A DNA stretch of 64,000 nucleotides from DAOPYU01 sp942493245 (GCA_942493245.1 OW818685.1:5146001-5210000); one strand, 5' to 3'. Counted from the first letter of the stretch, positions 16,658 through 26,965 are shown. A program made the numbers and translations. The notes: generated by a model from the letters alone, not told the origin.

Positions 16658-19578
16658 ACGCTTTTTCGAATCGCGCATTCCGGTCTCCGAACCGGCGGGC
16701 CGTTGGCCTGAGATCCCTGCTTCCAGCCGCACTCGGGTGGCTGCTGGCCGTCTCGATGGTCCCGGCTCAATTCGATCTGGTGGACCTGGAGTTTTCGAGC
16801 GATGGGAGTTATCTGGCCGCACTCAATGCGCGCGGGGCGCTGACGATTTTCGACACGAGAACCCACGGGGTGGTGTTTCAACTCGATAGCGATTTGTACG
16901 GCTCCTCGGTGGCCTGGAAGCCCGACGCCAACCTGCTGGCCGTGTCGGCGGACCAGGGCGAGGGGGCGGATATCTGGCTGCTGGACCCGGAAAAGGGGTT
17001 GGTTCAGCGTGTGACGACAGATCCGGCCCAGGATCTGTCGCCCCAATGGATCCAGGGGGGGCGTTCGCTGGTTTTTGTTTCCTCGCGGCAGGAGACGGCG
17101 GATCTTTTCGAGATCTCGCTCGAAACGGGCGAACCGGCCCAACCGTTCGTCGAGCGCCCCTTCGATCAGTGGGAACCGTGCGCCCGGCCGGATGGAACGG
17201 CAGTGGCGTATCGGAGTTTAGAAAATGGGAAACAGGAAATCTGGGTCAAGGTGGCCGGGAAGGAACCTCGCCGGGTCGGGGAGGCGGGGATCCCTCCGCT
17301 GAACTCCGAGGCGAGCCGTCTGACGTGGGACGCCTCCAGCGGCGCGCTGCTCTATGTCGAGCGCGACGAAGTCAAAACCATGCTGCATGGATTCGATCCG
17401 AAAACGGGGAAGAACCAGACCCTGCTGACCCGGCTCAATCTGTTATCGGCCCGATACGTTCCCGAGGGGGGGCGGCTTTATCTGGAAACGGAACGCACGT
17501 TGCTCTGCCAGACGCGGGAGAAACTGCTCTCCGAAGATTCGCAGGAAGGGATCGAGCAGGTTGAACTGGCCGGGTTGCGTCTGGGTCGGGTCGCCACCGG
17601 CATGCGGGATGGACAACCGCTGTGGGCCGCCCTCTGCGAGGGGCGTTGCGTGGCGTTCCGAGAGGGGGAATCGTCCCCGGTTTTCCTGAGCCCGGACCTG
17701 GAAAGCGCCCTCCTGTTGGCGGAACGATTTTATGCACAGGGCCAGAGTCAGCAGGCCGAGGCGCTCTATGCCCAGCTCGGTTCGGAACTGACCGTGCCGC
17801 AGGAAATCGTGGCCATGCGGCGCCACCATGCCGCGTTTCTGCGTCGGCAGGGGTTGATTATTCCCGCGTTGAAGGAACTCAACCGGCTGGCCGACGCCGA
17901 ACCGCCGATCGCCAACAACCTCGAAATCACGGAACTGCAGGGCGCTATTCTACTTTATGAATTGCGCGACTTCACCGAAGCGCGGCACCTTTTCACCAAT
18001 CTGGCCGCTGTGGCCAGCAAAGACGCCTGGGACACCGAGGGGTGGGCGTTGGCGCTGAACTTCCTCGATCAGTACCAGAAAACCCTGGCGCCCGCTTTTG
18101 TCGAGGCCCACGCGGCCCTTCGACGCCGCGACGGAGCGGCCGCCCTGAAAGCCATGAGTGTCCTGGCGCAGCGCGCTCCCGACAATCTCTCTGTCCGCAA
18201 CGCGATTCTGGATCTGCTCAACGACCCCTATGAGGGGGAATCCGTGGACCTTGTGCCCAACCCGGTCACCACCGGACCCAATGCCGCGCGAGCGCTCGAA
18301 CTGCTCGAAGCGCTCGACGTCCGGGACCGCAAGCCGTTGGCGCAGGACGCCGCGTCCACCGCGCCACCGGCGGCCCTCCCCACCCGGCCCCGGAAAAAAA
18401 CGCCGGACCACTCCGCCGCCGAACGCGACGTGGCCAGCCGTATTCGGCAGAAGATTCTCGAAATACAACTCGATACCCGGCAGTACGACAAGGCGATCCA
18501 GACGACCCTGCGAGTGCTCCAGACGGACGGTTCGCAGGCCATCGGCCTTGAGGATGTTCTCGGGCAATACCTCGATGTCCCCAGTATGGACCAGCCGCTG
18601 CAGAAGAGCCTGAGCCGGGTTCTGCTGGACGAGCGGGTGGTCGAGCGGCTGCGCAAAATGTTCGACGATTCTCCCGAAATTCTGCTGCTGCTCCATCTGG
18701 CGCAGGTCAAGAAACTCCTGCTCGAAGAGGCGCAAAATCCCGCGGGACGCCTTCTCGCGACCCTCGGCGACTTGATTCGCACCTTCCCGCCCGGGCGCTT
18801 CAACGCGGATGTGGCACGCAACCAGCGCCAGTATTATCTCTTCTGTGGAAAGTACATGGAGCAGAGCAAGCGCTGGGATTCCGCCGCACAGTACTACAAG
18901 ACCGCTTCGCAGCTGGCAGCCGACTACAGCCCGGAGGATTCCGATCTGGCGGGCGGCTTGCTGGCCGCCCGGGCCGAAGCCGAACTGGCGCAAACCCTGG
19001 CCGCCGACACGCCCACAACCCTCAAACGGTTTGAAGCCATGCAGACCCTGGTGCGCAGTCAGGGCGATCCTCTGCTGGCGCCCGTCTCGCAGGTGGAACA
19101 GCAGCGCGCCAGCGCGCAAAAACTGCTCCAGATGCTCCCCGAGGTGACTTCCTCTCCGCTGGAACCCTTTCTTCTCTACCATATCGGGTTCAGTGTGGCG
19201 CGGGGAGAATTGCCTCATTCGGCGTTTTACTACTTCGACCGCGCGTTGAAAAGCGAACTGCCCTCTCCGTTGCGGGCCGCCATTCTGTTCGAAAAAGCGC
19301 GGCTTTTCCGGCTGGGCGAGAACCACTGGCAGCAGTGGAATATCCTGTCGAGTCTCGAGCCGCTGGTCGAACTCGAGTCCGCCCGCGAGGCGCTGCGATT
19401 CCTCGGCGCCAGGACGCTTTTGCGCATCGGACGCCTGAAAGAGGCGGCTCAGATCTTGCGGCAACTGGCCGCCACCGCCAAATCCGAAGAATTGCGGGGG
19501 CTGGCGACCTTGGAACTCGACCACCTCGAGACCGTCGAGCCGGATGAACCCGCACCCGCGTCCGAACCCACGTCTTAA
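16654..19578 (+). CDS. Exported beta-propeller plus TPR-like protein
   Basis: 974 residues. A signal peptide covers about 1-38 (LLPAALGWLLAVSMVPAQ). Residues about 40-330 hold TolB/PD40-like propeller repeats (VDLEFSSDGSYLAALN, SVAWKPDANLLAVSADQG, LSPQWIQGGRSLVFVSSRQE). From about 340 to 960 the protein is helical with TPR-like pairs (LAERFYAQGQSQQAEALYAQ, SKRWDSAAQYYKTASQLA), interrupted by a Pro-rich linker near 565-590. It is probably a periplasmic scaffold. The start overlaps bshA by 4 nt, so it is translationally coupled, although no functional link to bacillithiol is known to me. Confidence 0.65.
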   Translation: MNAFSNRAFRSPNRRAVGLRSLLPAALGWLLAVSMVPAQFDLVDLEFSSDGSYLAALNARGALTIFDTRTHGVVFQLDSDLYGSSVAWKPDANLLAVSADQGEGADIWLLDPEKGLVQRVTTDPAQDLSPQWIQGGRSLVFVSSRQETADLFEISLETGEPAQPFVERPFDQWEPCARPDGTAVAYRSLENGKQEIWVKVAGKEPRRVGEAGIPPLNSEASRLTWDASSGALLYVERDEVKTMLHGFDPKTGKNQTLLTRLNLLSARYVPEGGRLYLETERTLLCQTREKLLSEDSQEGIEQVELAGLRLGRVATGMRDGQPLWAALCEGRCVAFREGESSPVFLSPDLESALLLAERFYAQGQSQQAEALYAQLGSELTVPQEIVAMRRHHAAFLRRQGLIIPALKELNRLADAEPPIANNLEITELQGAILLYELRDFTEARHLFTNLAAVASKDAWDTEGWALALNFLDQYQKTLAPAFVEAHAALRRRDGAAALKAMSVLAQRAPDNLSVRNAILDLLNDPYEGESVDLVPNPVTTGPNAARALELLEALDVRDRKPLAQDAASTAPPAALPTRPRKKTPDHSAAERDVASRIRQKILEIQLDTRQYDKAIQTTLRVLQTDGSQAIGLEDVLGQYLDVPSMDQPLQKSLSRVLLDERVVERLRKMFDDSPEILLLLHLAQVKKLLLEEAQNPAGRLLATLGDLIRTFPPGRFNADVARNQRQYYLFCGKYMEQSKRWDSAAQYYKTASQLAADYSPEDSDLAGGLLAARAEAELAQTLAADTPTTLKRFEAMQTLVRSQGDPLLAPVSQVEQQRASAQKLLQMLPEVTSSPLEPFLLYHIGFSVARGELPHSAFYYFDRALKSELPSPLRAAILFEKARLFRLGENHWQQWNILSSLEPLVELESAREALRFLGARTLLRIGRLKEAAQILRQLAATAKSEELRGLATLELDHLETVEPDEPAPASEPTS

Positions 19579-19624
19579 AACCGTTTGGAAGACAATCCCA
19601 CTCCGATTCGCTGGTGAAGTCCGC

Positions 19625-21397
19625 ATGGCCCACCCGAAAACCACCCGCCCGTCTTCCCGCTCCCGCTCTCCCCGGGGAGGAGCGCTGGATGTGCGCCAGC
19701 TGCTGGAAGCGGAAACCGGCGACCGGGCCACCGGGCAGGGCGCGCTCAATGTGGCGTTCGTTTTCCCCAACGCCTATGGGGTCGGGATGTCCAGTCTGGG
19801 GTATCAAGTCGCCCGGCGGGCCTTCCGCGATGCCGGGGATGTCCGCATCGAGCGCGCGTTTGCGCTGAACCCGGACGGAACCTCGCTGCTCCCCAACCAG
19901 CCGCTCCGGACCCTCGATACGGACCGCCCGCTGGGACGGTTCGACGTGCTGGCCTTCTCCATCGCCTACGAGTTGGACAGTCTGCACGTACTCCAGGCGC
20001 TTGCAGCCGCGGGGTTGCCCCTGCTGGCGTCGCAGCGCGGCGCCGGGTGGCCGCTGGTCGTGGTGGGGGGGATTCTGGGCCACATCAACCCCGCGCCCCT
20101 CTACCCCTTTGTGGACGCGTTTCTTCTGGGCCGCGCCGAGGGGATGGCCGTTCCCTGGATCCAGACCCTCGAATCCACCCCCCGCTATTCCTCCGATCCG
20201 CTAGGCCGCGCCCACCTCCTTGAGGCCTTGCAGGCGCTGCCGTTCTGCCACATCACCGCAGGCGCCCTGCGGACCGCTTCGCTCTCGCCCCTGCGCGCCC
20301 TGGAAGACCCCGATTCCGAATCGGAAAGCCAGATCGAGGCATTTCTGGACGAACTGGATCGCGCCCTCCTCAAGGGCCGCGCCGAGACGCTCCACTGCCT
20401 GTCGGGTCGCGAAGCATGGGCCGATGCGTTGCTGAAACCGTTGCGGGATCGAGGGTGCGCTTCCAGCCGCACGGCCTGTCCTTTTTCCCTCAACGGAACC
20501 GCCATTCCGCCCGCCGTTTCGGACATCGCCACCCCCCACGCTCAGCTGGGCCGCCGCGTCCTGATCGAGATCGCGCGCGGATGTCCCCACCACTGTACAT
20601 TCTGCTGGCTCGGTCGCAATTCGCCCCCTTTTGACCCGCACCCCGCGTCTCTTCTGCTGGATACAATCGAGGCGGCCTGTGAGCGGATGGATTGCCCGGA
20701 CGTGGGTCTGGTGGCCTCGGCGGTGGGGGCGCATCCCGAAATCGAAACGTTGTGCGAGGCCCTGCTGTCGCGGGGCAAGCGAGTCTCCTTCTCGTCGCTC
20801 CGCGCCGAAGAAACCACGCCCACTCTGTTCGAGGCGTTGGCGCGCAGCGGGCAACGGGGTCTGACCCTGGCGCCCGAAACGGGAGACGCCGCCCTGCGGC
20901 GCACTCTCGGCAAGAACCTCGACGATGCGGGATTTCTCCAAGTCATCGAAAACTCGCAACGCGCCGGACTCGAAGACCTGAAACTCTATTTCATGACCGG
21001 TCTGCCTGGGGAAACGGAAGATTTGGCTGACCGGATGGTCGCGTTCACCGATCAGGCCCGGCGACTTCTCCTGACGTTTGGCCGCGAGCGCGGGCGACTT
21101 GGCCACCTGTCGGTCAATCTGGGAATCTATGTCCCCAAGCCCAACACCCCCCTGGCGCGGAAAGAACGGCCCCCGGCGGGTGTGGTCCGCGCCCGTGTGG
21201 CCCGGCTCGCGCGGGCGCTGGCGGCGCTCCCCAATGTCCGGGTGGCCCCGCCCAGCGTTCCCCTGGCCGCCGCGCAGGAAGAACTGGCCCAGGGGGGATT
21301 CGAAGCGGCGGCCTTCCTCCACGAGGCCTGGCGGGCGGGCAACTGGCGCGACGCAGCGCGGACACTGCCTGGGAAGGCGGGCATTTCACCCGCCTGA
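19625..21397 (+). CDS. B12-binding-type radical SAM protein (TIGR03960-like)
   Basis: About 590 residues. The N-terminal region (VAFVFPNAYGVGMSSLGYQV, then FDVLAFSIAYELD) resembles the degenerate B12-binding domain of this group. The iron-sulfur motif is ARGCPHHCTFCW in the middle, followed by a TIM-barrel core with TLAPETGDAALRRTLGK. The overall pattern fits the TIGR03960/YgiQ-like family found in many bacteria beside DUF2344 and rne/rng genes, which are absent here. The start is uncertain: ATG 19544 overlaps the preceding gene by 35 nt; ATG 19625 has a weak GGTGAAG site and fits the domain start. Function unknown. Confidence 0.7.
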   Translation: MAHPKTTRPSSRSRSPRGGALDVRQLLEAETGDRATGQGALNVAFVFPNAYGVGMSSLGYQVARRAFRDAGDVRIERAFALNPDGTSLLPNQPLRTLDTDRPLGRFDVLAFSIAYELDSLHVLQALAAAGLPLLASQRGAGWPLVVVGGILGHINPAPLYPFVDAFLLGRAEGMAVPWIQTLESTPRYSSDPLGRAHLLEALQALPFCHITAGALRTASLSPLRALEDPDSESESQIEAFLDELDRALLKGRAETLHCLSGREAWADALLKPLRDRGCASSRTACPFSLNGTAIPPAVSDIATPHAQLGRRVLIEIARGCPHHCTFCWLGRNSPPFDPHPASLLLDTIEAACERMDCPDVGLVASAVGAHPEIETLCEALLSRGKRVSFSSLRAEETTPTLFEALARSGQRGLTLAPETGDAALRRTLGKNLDDAGFLQVIENSQRAGLEDLKLYFMTGLPGETEDLADRMVAFTDQARRLLLTFGRERGRLGHLSVNLGIYVPKPNTPLARKERPPAGVVRARVARLARALAALPNVRVAPPSVPLAAAQEELAQGGFEAAAFLHEAWRAGNWRDAARTLPGKAGISPA

Positions 21398-21616
21398 AAG
21401 CAAAGATCAGGCACGGGCATTCACGCGCGGTTTTTTTGAGGCATTGCTTTTGGGAACCGGAACGCTGCCCCTTCCTGGAACTTTTCGACTCAAGTTGTGT
21501 CCAAAAAAGAGAGCGTTCTTTCTTTGTTGGCGCGGTTCGTGCATAACCCTGATTTCAGGGATTTAAGGTGTCAAATCTCCAACGCGGGCATTGGAGGACC
21601 AAAGGAGCGCGGAACC

Positions 21617-23530
21617 ATGCAAGAACGGAAAACGACGAGCCATATTTCGGATAGAGTGTTCTGTTTTGTATTCTTAGCCCTGCTTCTGGGCGCATTTGCG
21701 CCAGCGCGCGGGTACGCAATGGGGACTGAAGTTGTCGGACGGCCCGGACCGCTGCCAAACCAGCCCGGCTGGGCGCCCGGCGTGCGCGACGCCCTCGACA
21801 ACGAAAATCGCGTCTATAGCGTCTGGGTCAACGGCAACGAAACCTTCTACTACCGGGGATCCATCCCGGACATGAATGAGGCGCTTTCCGAGTTCGGGAA
21901 CATCAAGCAGAAAGGTATTCGGATCGTCGTCCAACAGGGCTCGGGCCAAACGAAAATGTTCAACGGGATCGAGGTTCCCTACGACTGGTCGGTCACCGTA
22001 CCGGGTGGGTTATACCTCCAGGCCGCCCGGCTGGGTCAACTCGACAACCCGGTCCTGGTTCCCACGTTCACGGTTTGTCTGTCCGGACGCGAGGAACCCG
22101 GCCTGCCCCAGATCCGCTGGCCCAAGGGCATTCCCGTGCTGGACGCGGAAGCGCTCAAGAAGGCGGGCGCAAACGCCACGGGGTCGGAAAAGGAAAACGC
22201 CGAGTCCAGACCTTCCGCTCCAGAATTTGCCGGCGCGCAATCGCCCATCGTCTCGGGCACGGAGGAAACCGCCGGAACAAAACCGGACTCGGAAAATTTT
22301 GCAGGAACGCAACCTGCCGACTCGAACGATACAAAACCCACCAAGCCGGGCGAAACGCCTGCTTTTGTCGGAGCGACGGAACCGATCACCTCGGGCGCCG
22401 ACAATGAATCTCCGAGCGATCCCCAGGCGATCGGCTTTGCCGGGGAGCAGTCCCCGACGGGCACGCCGGATCCAGATGTTCCCTCCTCCGAGAAAGAATT
22501 GAAAGAAACAACGGGGAAACAGAAGGCGGGAAGGTCTATTGCCGCGCTCTTCGACGAAGAAGTCGAGCCGGCTGCAAAAAAGGAGGGGGAACTCTCTTCT
22601 CCGGGTTTGGAACAGACCCCCGCGAAAACCGTTGAACCGGAACCGTTCCCCAGCCCAGCACCGGGCGCATCCGTATCGCCCACCCCCAGGCCGGACGGCC
22701 CCCTGACTGCCGCCGAACAGAGTTTCCTGGTCCAGAGGGTCAACAGCGTTCTGGACAAAATTCGCCTCCTGGACACCGAAAAGAAGAAACCCCGTCGTTC
22801 CGCGGAAAACAAATACGGCGTGTCACCGGTGTCGCGCGTGAAGTCAGTCGGCGGCGCCTCAACCGTTGGCAAAGCCGGTCTGTCGTCCAAATCTCAGACC
22901 GGCTCGCTTCCCCCGTCCCGATTTCCCCAGGCGGTCTCCGTTGCCGACGCCCGGACAAGACCGGACACCCTGACCCAGCGCACCGTGCGCGCCATGGGTG
23001 GCCAGTCTCGAACGGTCTCGCCCACGAGCGGGGAAATTCTCGCTCCCTCGCCCCTCCAACCCGACCCGGTGCCGGGAGAAGAGACGGACCTCGAGACTCC
23101 AGACGCACTGAACCCGAAAGCACCGGCTGCGCAGCCCCGGCTGACGGTCCATCCCCTTTTCTCCGCCGCGCAGGACGGTCCCCTCTTCCGGGTGGATTAC
23201 ACCCACAGCGGGTCGGACGAACTGTCCGTGGCTCAGGCGTTGAAAGAGGAACGGCTGGTGCTCGACGGGCGCGAATTGGCGCCGCTCCAGGTACCGGAAA
23301 ACGCCGGTCCCGAGCGCCTGAAGCCCGGTCAGTCGTGGCGCCACACGATCGCGCTGAGCAACTTCCTGCCCACCACCTCCAAAACGGCTGGCGGCAGCGG
23401 TTCTCCCCGGCCATCCCGCGGCAAGATCGCGCTCGAGTCGGGGGAGCACACCCTGATCCTCAAATTCGCCGATCAGGCCTCCCCCCCCCTCCGCTTCGAA
23501 TGGGCGGGAGGCCCGCTGCTGACGGAGTGA
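21617..23530 (+). CDS. Secreted Pro/Ser/Thr-rich protein of unknown function
   Basis: 637 residues. Signal peptide 1-33 (VFCFVFLALLLGAFAPARG). A small folded N-terminal domain, about 45-185, contains DALDNENRVYSVWVNGNETF and an FNGIEVPYDWSVTVPGGLYL stretch. Residues about 190-500 are low-complexity and repeat imperfect units of the form PxFAGxQSPxxSGTE. A second small domain, about 520-635, looks beta-rich. It may sit on the surface or in the periplasm. AAGGAG lies about 10 nt before ATG 21617. Confidence 0.55.
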   Translation: MQERKTTSHISDRVFCFVFLALLLGAFAPARGYAMGTEVVGRPGPLPNQPGWAPGVRDALDNENRVYSVWVNGNETFYYRGSIPDMNEALSEFGNIKQKGIRIVVQQGSGQTKMFNGIEVPYDWSVTVPGGLYLQAARLGQLDNPVLVPTFTVCLSGREEPGLPQIRWPKGIPVLDAEALKKAGANATGSEKENAESRPSAPEFAGAQSPIVSGTEETAGTKPDSENFAGTQPADSNDTKPTKPGETPAFVGATEPITSGADNESPSDPQAIGFAGEQSPTGTPDPDVPSSEKELKETTGKQKAGRSIAALFDEEVEPAAKKEGELSSPGLEQTPAKTVEPEPFPSPAPGASVSPTPRPDGPLTAAEQSFLVQRVNSVLDKIRLLDTEKKKPRRSAENKYGVSPVSRVKSVGGASTVGKAGLSSKSQTGSLPPSRFPQAVSVADARTRPDTLTQRTVRAMGGQSRTVSPTSGEILAPSPLQPDPVPGEETDLETPDALNPKAPAAQPRLTVHPLFSAAQDGPLFRVDYTHSGSDELSVAQALKEERLVLDGRELAPLQVPENAGPERLKPGQSWRHTIALSNFLPTTSKTAGGSGSPRPSRGKIALESGEHTLILKFADQASPPLRFEWAGGPLLTE

Positions 23531-24283
23531 TCATATGGCATGTACAAGTTGTTGGCGTGTTCGATCTTCAATGTTTCGCAGTCCTGGCATCGCATCCCAT
23601 ATGCGACCGTCAAGGAGCCTGCCAGCTTTCTTCTTTTGCACACCGCCCCATTGTTTGAAGAAAAAAGGAACAGAGAAAGAATCACATTGCTTTTTGATAC
23701 CAAGCACCCACTCTTCTTCCATTCGACGCGCACCGGGTCCAGACTCCCCTCCAACAATTACCCAGTCAATCCCTGTAAAATTCAGTTTTCTCAAGGGGCC
23801 AAGAAGGGGCTCTATCGAGAGAAACTTGACAGCGGCATTTGTCTTCCGGAGATGATCAATCCGCCAAGTACATGCTTGATTCTCCACGGTAACGCCCATC
23901 CACACGTTTTTTGGCCAAGGGAGGGTTGGCGCGAGGCTGGCCAGACGATCCGCTCGTTTGGTCAGAACTTGGAATTGATGTTGCGGTGCCGCCTGCATGA
24001 CAGAAAAGACTCGATGAATAAAGTCGGCGGGAATTGATTCATGAAACAGGTCACTCATCGAATTTACGAAAATGGTTCTAGGCTTACGCCAACGAAGAGG
24101 CAAATCTAGCGCGCTTTCGTGGCATTGAACAGCGAAACCTTCACGATAATTGGGTTGTCCCATTGCTTGCAGCCGATTTGCCATGCGTTCAGCATAACAA
24201 TTGGCACATCCAGCACTGATCTTGGTGCAGCCAGTCACGGGATTCCACGTCGATTCAGTCCACTCAATTTTGCTTGTACTCAT
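23531..24283 (-). CDS. DUF5131 (phage Gp37/Gp68-like) three-Cys protein
   Basis: 250 residues. It matches the phage Gp37/Gp68 family: IEWTESTWNPVTGCTKISAG, with C19-x6-C26-x2-C29, a radical SAM-like cluster ligand pattern, followed by NSMSDLFHE and VIVGGESGPGARRM. The reaction is unknown. It is translated with the upstream gene through a 4-nt overlap and belongs to the known three-Cys-motif/TcmP gene pair. The region is AT-richer than both neighbours and the pair occurs in phages and islands, so lateral transfer is likely. No integrase or attachment site is visible. Confidence 0.8.
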   Translation of the reverse strand: MSTSKIEWTESTWNPVTGCTKISAGCANCYAERMANRLQAMGQPNYREGFAVQCHESALDLPLRWRKPRTIFVNSMSDLFHESIPADFIHRVFSVMQAAPQHQFQVLTKRADRLASLAPTLPWPKNVWMGVTVENQACTWRIDHLRKTNAAVKFLSIEPLLGPLRKLNFTGIDWVIVGGESGPGARRMEEEWVLGIKKQCDSFSVPFFFKQWGGVQKKKAGRLLDGRIWDAMPGLRNIEDRTRQQLVHAI

Positions 24284-25419
24284 TGTTCCCTCTTGATTGA
24301 GAATCTTACTTTTGGAAGTGCTTTGTAATTTTCGTAACCCAAATAAAACGCTCCCCGTCGGGCAAGCGTACCGTCAATGTGCTTGACTACTAATTCACCC
24401 TCTTTTTGCATTTCCCCGAGGACTTCCTTACTTTTTGGCGGATGAAATCCTTTCAGCAAGCAATACTCGTATACCTTACCGTTGTCCGGTTCCTCTTTTT
24501 CAATATACCCTCTCAATTCCTTTTGGAACAGTTTTATTTTTTTGATCCCGCGATCTTCTGGCCAAATAGGCAACTGGCCATCGCGTTCGATGTCACTATC
24601 GATATTGTAGTTTGCCTCACCGGTCTTTGGGTCGATTTCCCAACAAACCTTAAGGAACTTTTCGAGGCCCCGCAGACTGCTACTCCCGAAAACAAGTCCA
24701 TAGATGTTCTTGTTCTTCTTGATCGAGAATGGGGCCAGGTAGTATCTGTTATCTTGGATCTGTTCTCTGAAATAGTCACAAATGAAGCGATGTATAAAAT
24801 TGTATTCAATGGCTGAAATTTTCTTTGAATCCATCGGAAACTTCGTCCGTAATTCCGGTGTCTCGCAGAATCTCCGGATATAAGAGGAAGAGATGAAGAA
24901 TATGATATCGGTCTTTATACAACCGGCCAATGATTTCAGGACTTCAGGCGTAACTTCCTTTACTCCAAATTGATCCATGAAGACCAAATTGGCCGATTCC
25001 TTGTTTTGCATTCGTGGCTGTTCCTGACCCAGTGCCTTTGCGAAGTCCTGGTTCGAGTATTCAACTTGACAGCAATCATGGCTACATTTGACTTTTTCAA
25101 CTTCAATTCTCAGACGACGTATATGATCGGGTTTAATGTCATTGAAAAACAGTCGTATTTTCACATCCGCTCTCTTCATATTTGCTCTGTCCTCACAAAA
25201 TCTTCTCAATTCTTCCAAAATAATCATCGGAGATCCCGGGTTTCCGCTTGAATCACGACCGGGTCCCGCAAAAAAGTCAAAAATATTCACAAACTGACAT
25301 GATTGCCATTTTTGTTCTGTCAGGAACACAGGCAACCATTCGGAAATATATCTTCGGAAGAGAATCAATTTTAGGTTTGTTTCGTCATCAAAAGGCTTGT
25401 CGTGAAAATGAGTATTCAT
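24280..25419 (-). CDS. tcmP: Three-Cys-motif partner protein TcmP
   Basis: 379 residues. The N terminus has NIFDFFAGPGRDSSGNPGSP, a Rossmann/methyltransferase-like glycine loop, followed by IRLFFNDIKPDHIRRL and ANLVFMDQFGVKEVT, the pattern of TcmP proteins. TcmP is always found beside a DUF5131 protein, as here with a 4-nt overlap. Its activity is unknown; SAM-dependent chemistry jointly with DUF5131 is plausible (inference). The frame is open to a TTG at 25452; ATG 25419 (MNTHFHDKPF) fits the family start better. Low GC. Confidence 0.75.
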   Translation of the reverse strand: MNTHFHDKPFDDETNLKLILFRRYISEWLPVFLTEQKWQSCQFVNIFDFFAGPGRDSSGNPGSPMIILEELRRFCEDRANMKRADVKIRLFFNDIKPDHIRRLRIEVEKVKCSHDCCQVEYSNQDFAKALGQEQPRMQNKESANLVFMDQFGVKEVTPEVLKSLAGCIKTDIIFFISSSYIRRFCETPELRTKFPMDSKKISAIEYNFIHRFICDYFREQIQDNRYYLAPFSIKKNKNIYGLVFGSSSLRGLEKFLKVCWEIDPKTGEANYNIDSDIERDGQLPIWPEDRGIKKIKLFQKELRGYIEKEEPDNGKVYEYCLLKGFHPPKSKEVLGEMQKEGELVVKHIDGTLARRGAFYLGYENYKALPKVRFSIKREQ

Positions 25420-25552
25420 CCTTTTAATCGTCCTTAAGAGGGATTTCAACAAGGGCTCAGCATGCGATATTCTGGAGCAAATGTAGTTTCAGTACTTCTC
25501 AAGAAAGATATAGAGAAATGGAGAATATCGCAATAGAGATTTGAACAATGAT

Positions 25553-25581
25553 TTGACAGATTGGAAGGAGCGTCCTATGGT
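25553..25581 (+). promoter_or_regulatory. sigma70 promoter of the aminotransferase gene
   Basis: TTGACA (25553-25558), 17 nt, TATGGT (25576-25581). The predicted start is near 25588, leaving a very short leader that carries the CAGGAGG ribosome site. Confidence 0.6.
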
Positions 25582-25599
25582 CTCCTCAGGAGGCGTTTT

Positions 25600-26784
25600 A
25601 TGGACCCCATCTTTTCTGACCGCATCACCGATGTCCCGCGTTCGTTTATTCGGGAAATCCTCAAAGCCACCTCGGACGAAAGCATCATCTCGTTTGCCGG
25701 AGGGTTGCCGAACCGGAAACTGTTCCCCGTGGCGGAAATCCGCAAGGCGGTCCTTTCCATTCTGGACCACAATGCCGGCGACGTTCTTCAATACAGCACC
25801 ACCGAGGGCTACCCCAAACTTCGCCAGTGGATTGCGGAGCGGTATCAAAAGACGGCCGGGATCACGGTTTCTCCCGAGCAGATCCTGATTACCTCCGGGT
25901 CGCAGCAGGGTCTGGACCTCCTCGGCAAAGTGCTGCTCAACGATCACGAACACGTGGGGATCGAGGAACCCGGCTATCTGGGCGCGATCCAGGCGTTTTC
26001 TCTTTACCGTCCCCATTTTCATACGGTCCCGATGGAATGGGACGGGATCAACCTTTCCGAATTTGAGAAAACGATCCGGCAGCAGCGGGTCAAATTGTTC
26101 TATGCCGTGCCCAACTTTCAAAATCCTTCCGGGATCAGCTATTCCACGGAGAAACGAATAAGCGCCGCGGAAATTCTGAAGGGTTCCTCAACCTTGTTCG
26201 TTGAAGACGACCCATACGGGGAGCTGCGCTTCCTGGGAACGCGGAAACCCTCTTTTTACGAGCTCATTCCCGAAAACACAATTCTGCTGGGTTCCTTTTC
26301 GAAAATTTTTGCTCCGTCGTTCCGGATCGGATGGCTCGTCGCCTCCGGCCCGCTGATGGAAAAACTGGTCATCGCCAAACAGGCAACCGATCTGCACACC
26401 AATTACTTCGGCCAGCGGCTGCTGCATGAATATCTTCTGGAGAATGATATGAACGCCCATATCCGGTTGATCTGCGACGCCTACGGGCGCCAGCGGGCGG
26501 CCATGGTCCGGGCGATCCGGGAAAACTTCCCCGCTTCCGTCACGTTCTCCGAACCGGAAGGGGGCATGTTCCTCTGGGTGCAGCTGCCGGAAGGGATGTC
26601 GGCGTTGAAACTGTTCGAGAAGGCGCTGGCGCGGAAAGTGGCGTTTGTCCCCGGCGATCCGTTCTATATCGGCAAGCAACACACCAACACGCTGCGTCTC
26701 AATTTTTCCTGCCTGGATGAAGCGTCCATCGAACAGGGGATTCAAATCCTGGGGAAACTGCTGAAAGAGGAAATGATCCGGTAG
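25600..26784 (+). CDS. PLP-dependent aminotransferase, LysN/MocR class
   Basis: 394 residues. Fold-type I aminotransferase: ITSGSQQGLDLLGKVLL for cofactor ring contact, AVPNFQNPSG, VEDDPYGELRF with the Asp that binds the pyridine nitrogen, and LLGSFSKIFAPSFRIGWL with the Schiff-base lysine in SFSK. The subgroup includes 2-aminoadipate (LysN) and other broad 2-amino acid:2-oxoglutarate transaminases. There is no HTH domain, so it is not a MocR regulator. Substrate uncertain. ATG 25600 with CAGGAGG 6 nt upstream was chosen over 25561. Confidence 0.8.
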   Translation: MDPIFSDRITDVPRSFIREILKATSDESIISFAGGLPNRKLFPVAEIRKAVLSILDHNAGDVLQYSTTEGYPKLRQWIAERYQKTAGITVSPEQILITSGSQQGLDLLGKVLLNDHEHVGIEEPGYLGAIQAFSLYRPHFHTVPMEWDGINLSEFEKTIRQQRVKLFYAVPNFQNPSGISYSTEKRISAAEILKGSSTLFVEDDPYGELRFLGTRKPSFYELIPENTILLGSFSKIFAPSFRIGWLVASGPLMEKLVIAKQATDLHTNYFGQRLLHEYLLENDMNAHIRLICDAYGRQRAAMVRAIRENFPASVTFSEPEGGMFLWVQLPEGMSALKLFEKALARKVAFVPGDPFYIGKQHTNTLRLNFSCLDEASIEQGIQILGKLLKEEMIR

Positions 26785-26965
26785 ATCGCGACTCGCCAAT
26801 CCGGGCGAAAGAGTTGACATCTGGTCTGCGGATTTTTCAGGCTCCTTGCCAGAAAGAAGCCGTGTTCTTTCGATTCAAAAGAGTCCTCGGGTTCTTTCCA
26901 TCCGTTCCTCCCTCCGGACCATTGGGGTAACATTTTGAATGGACTTGACCTTTTACAAAAAGGCC

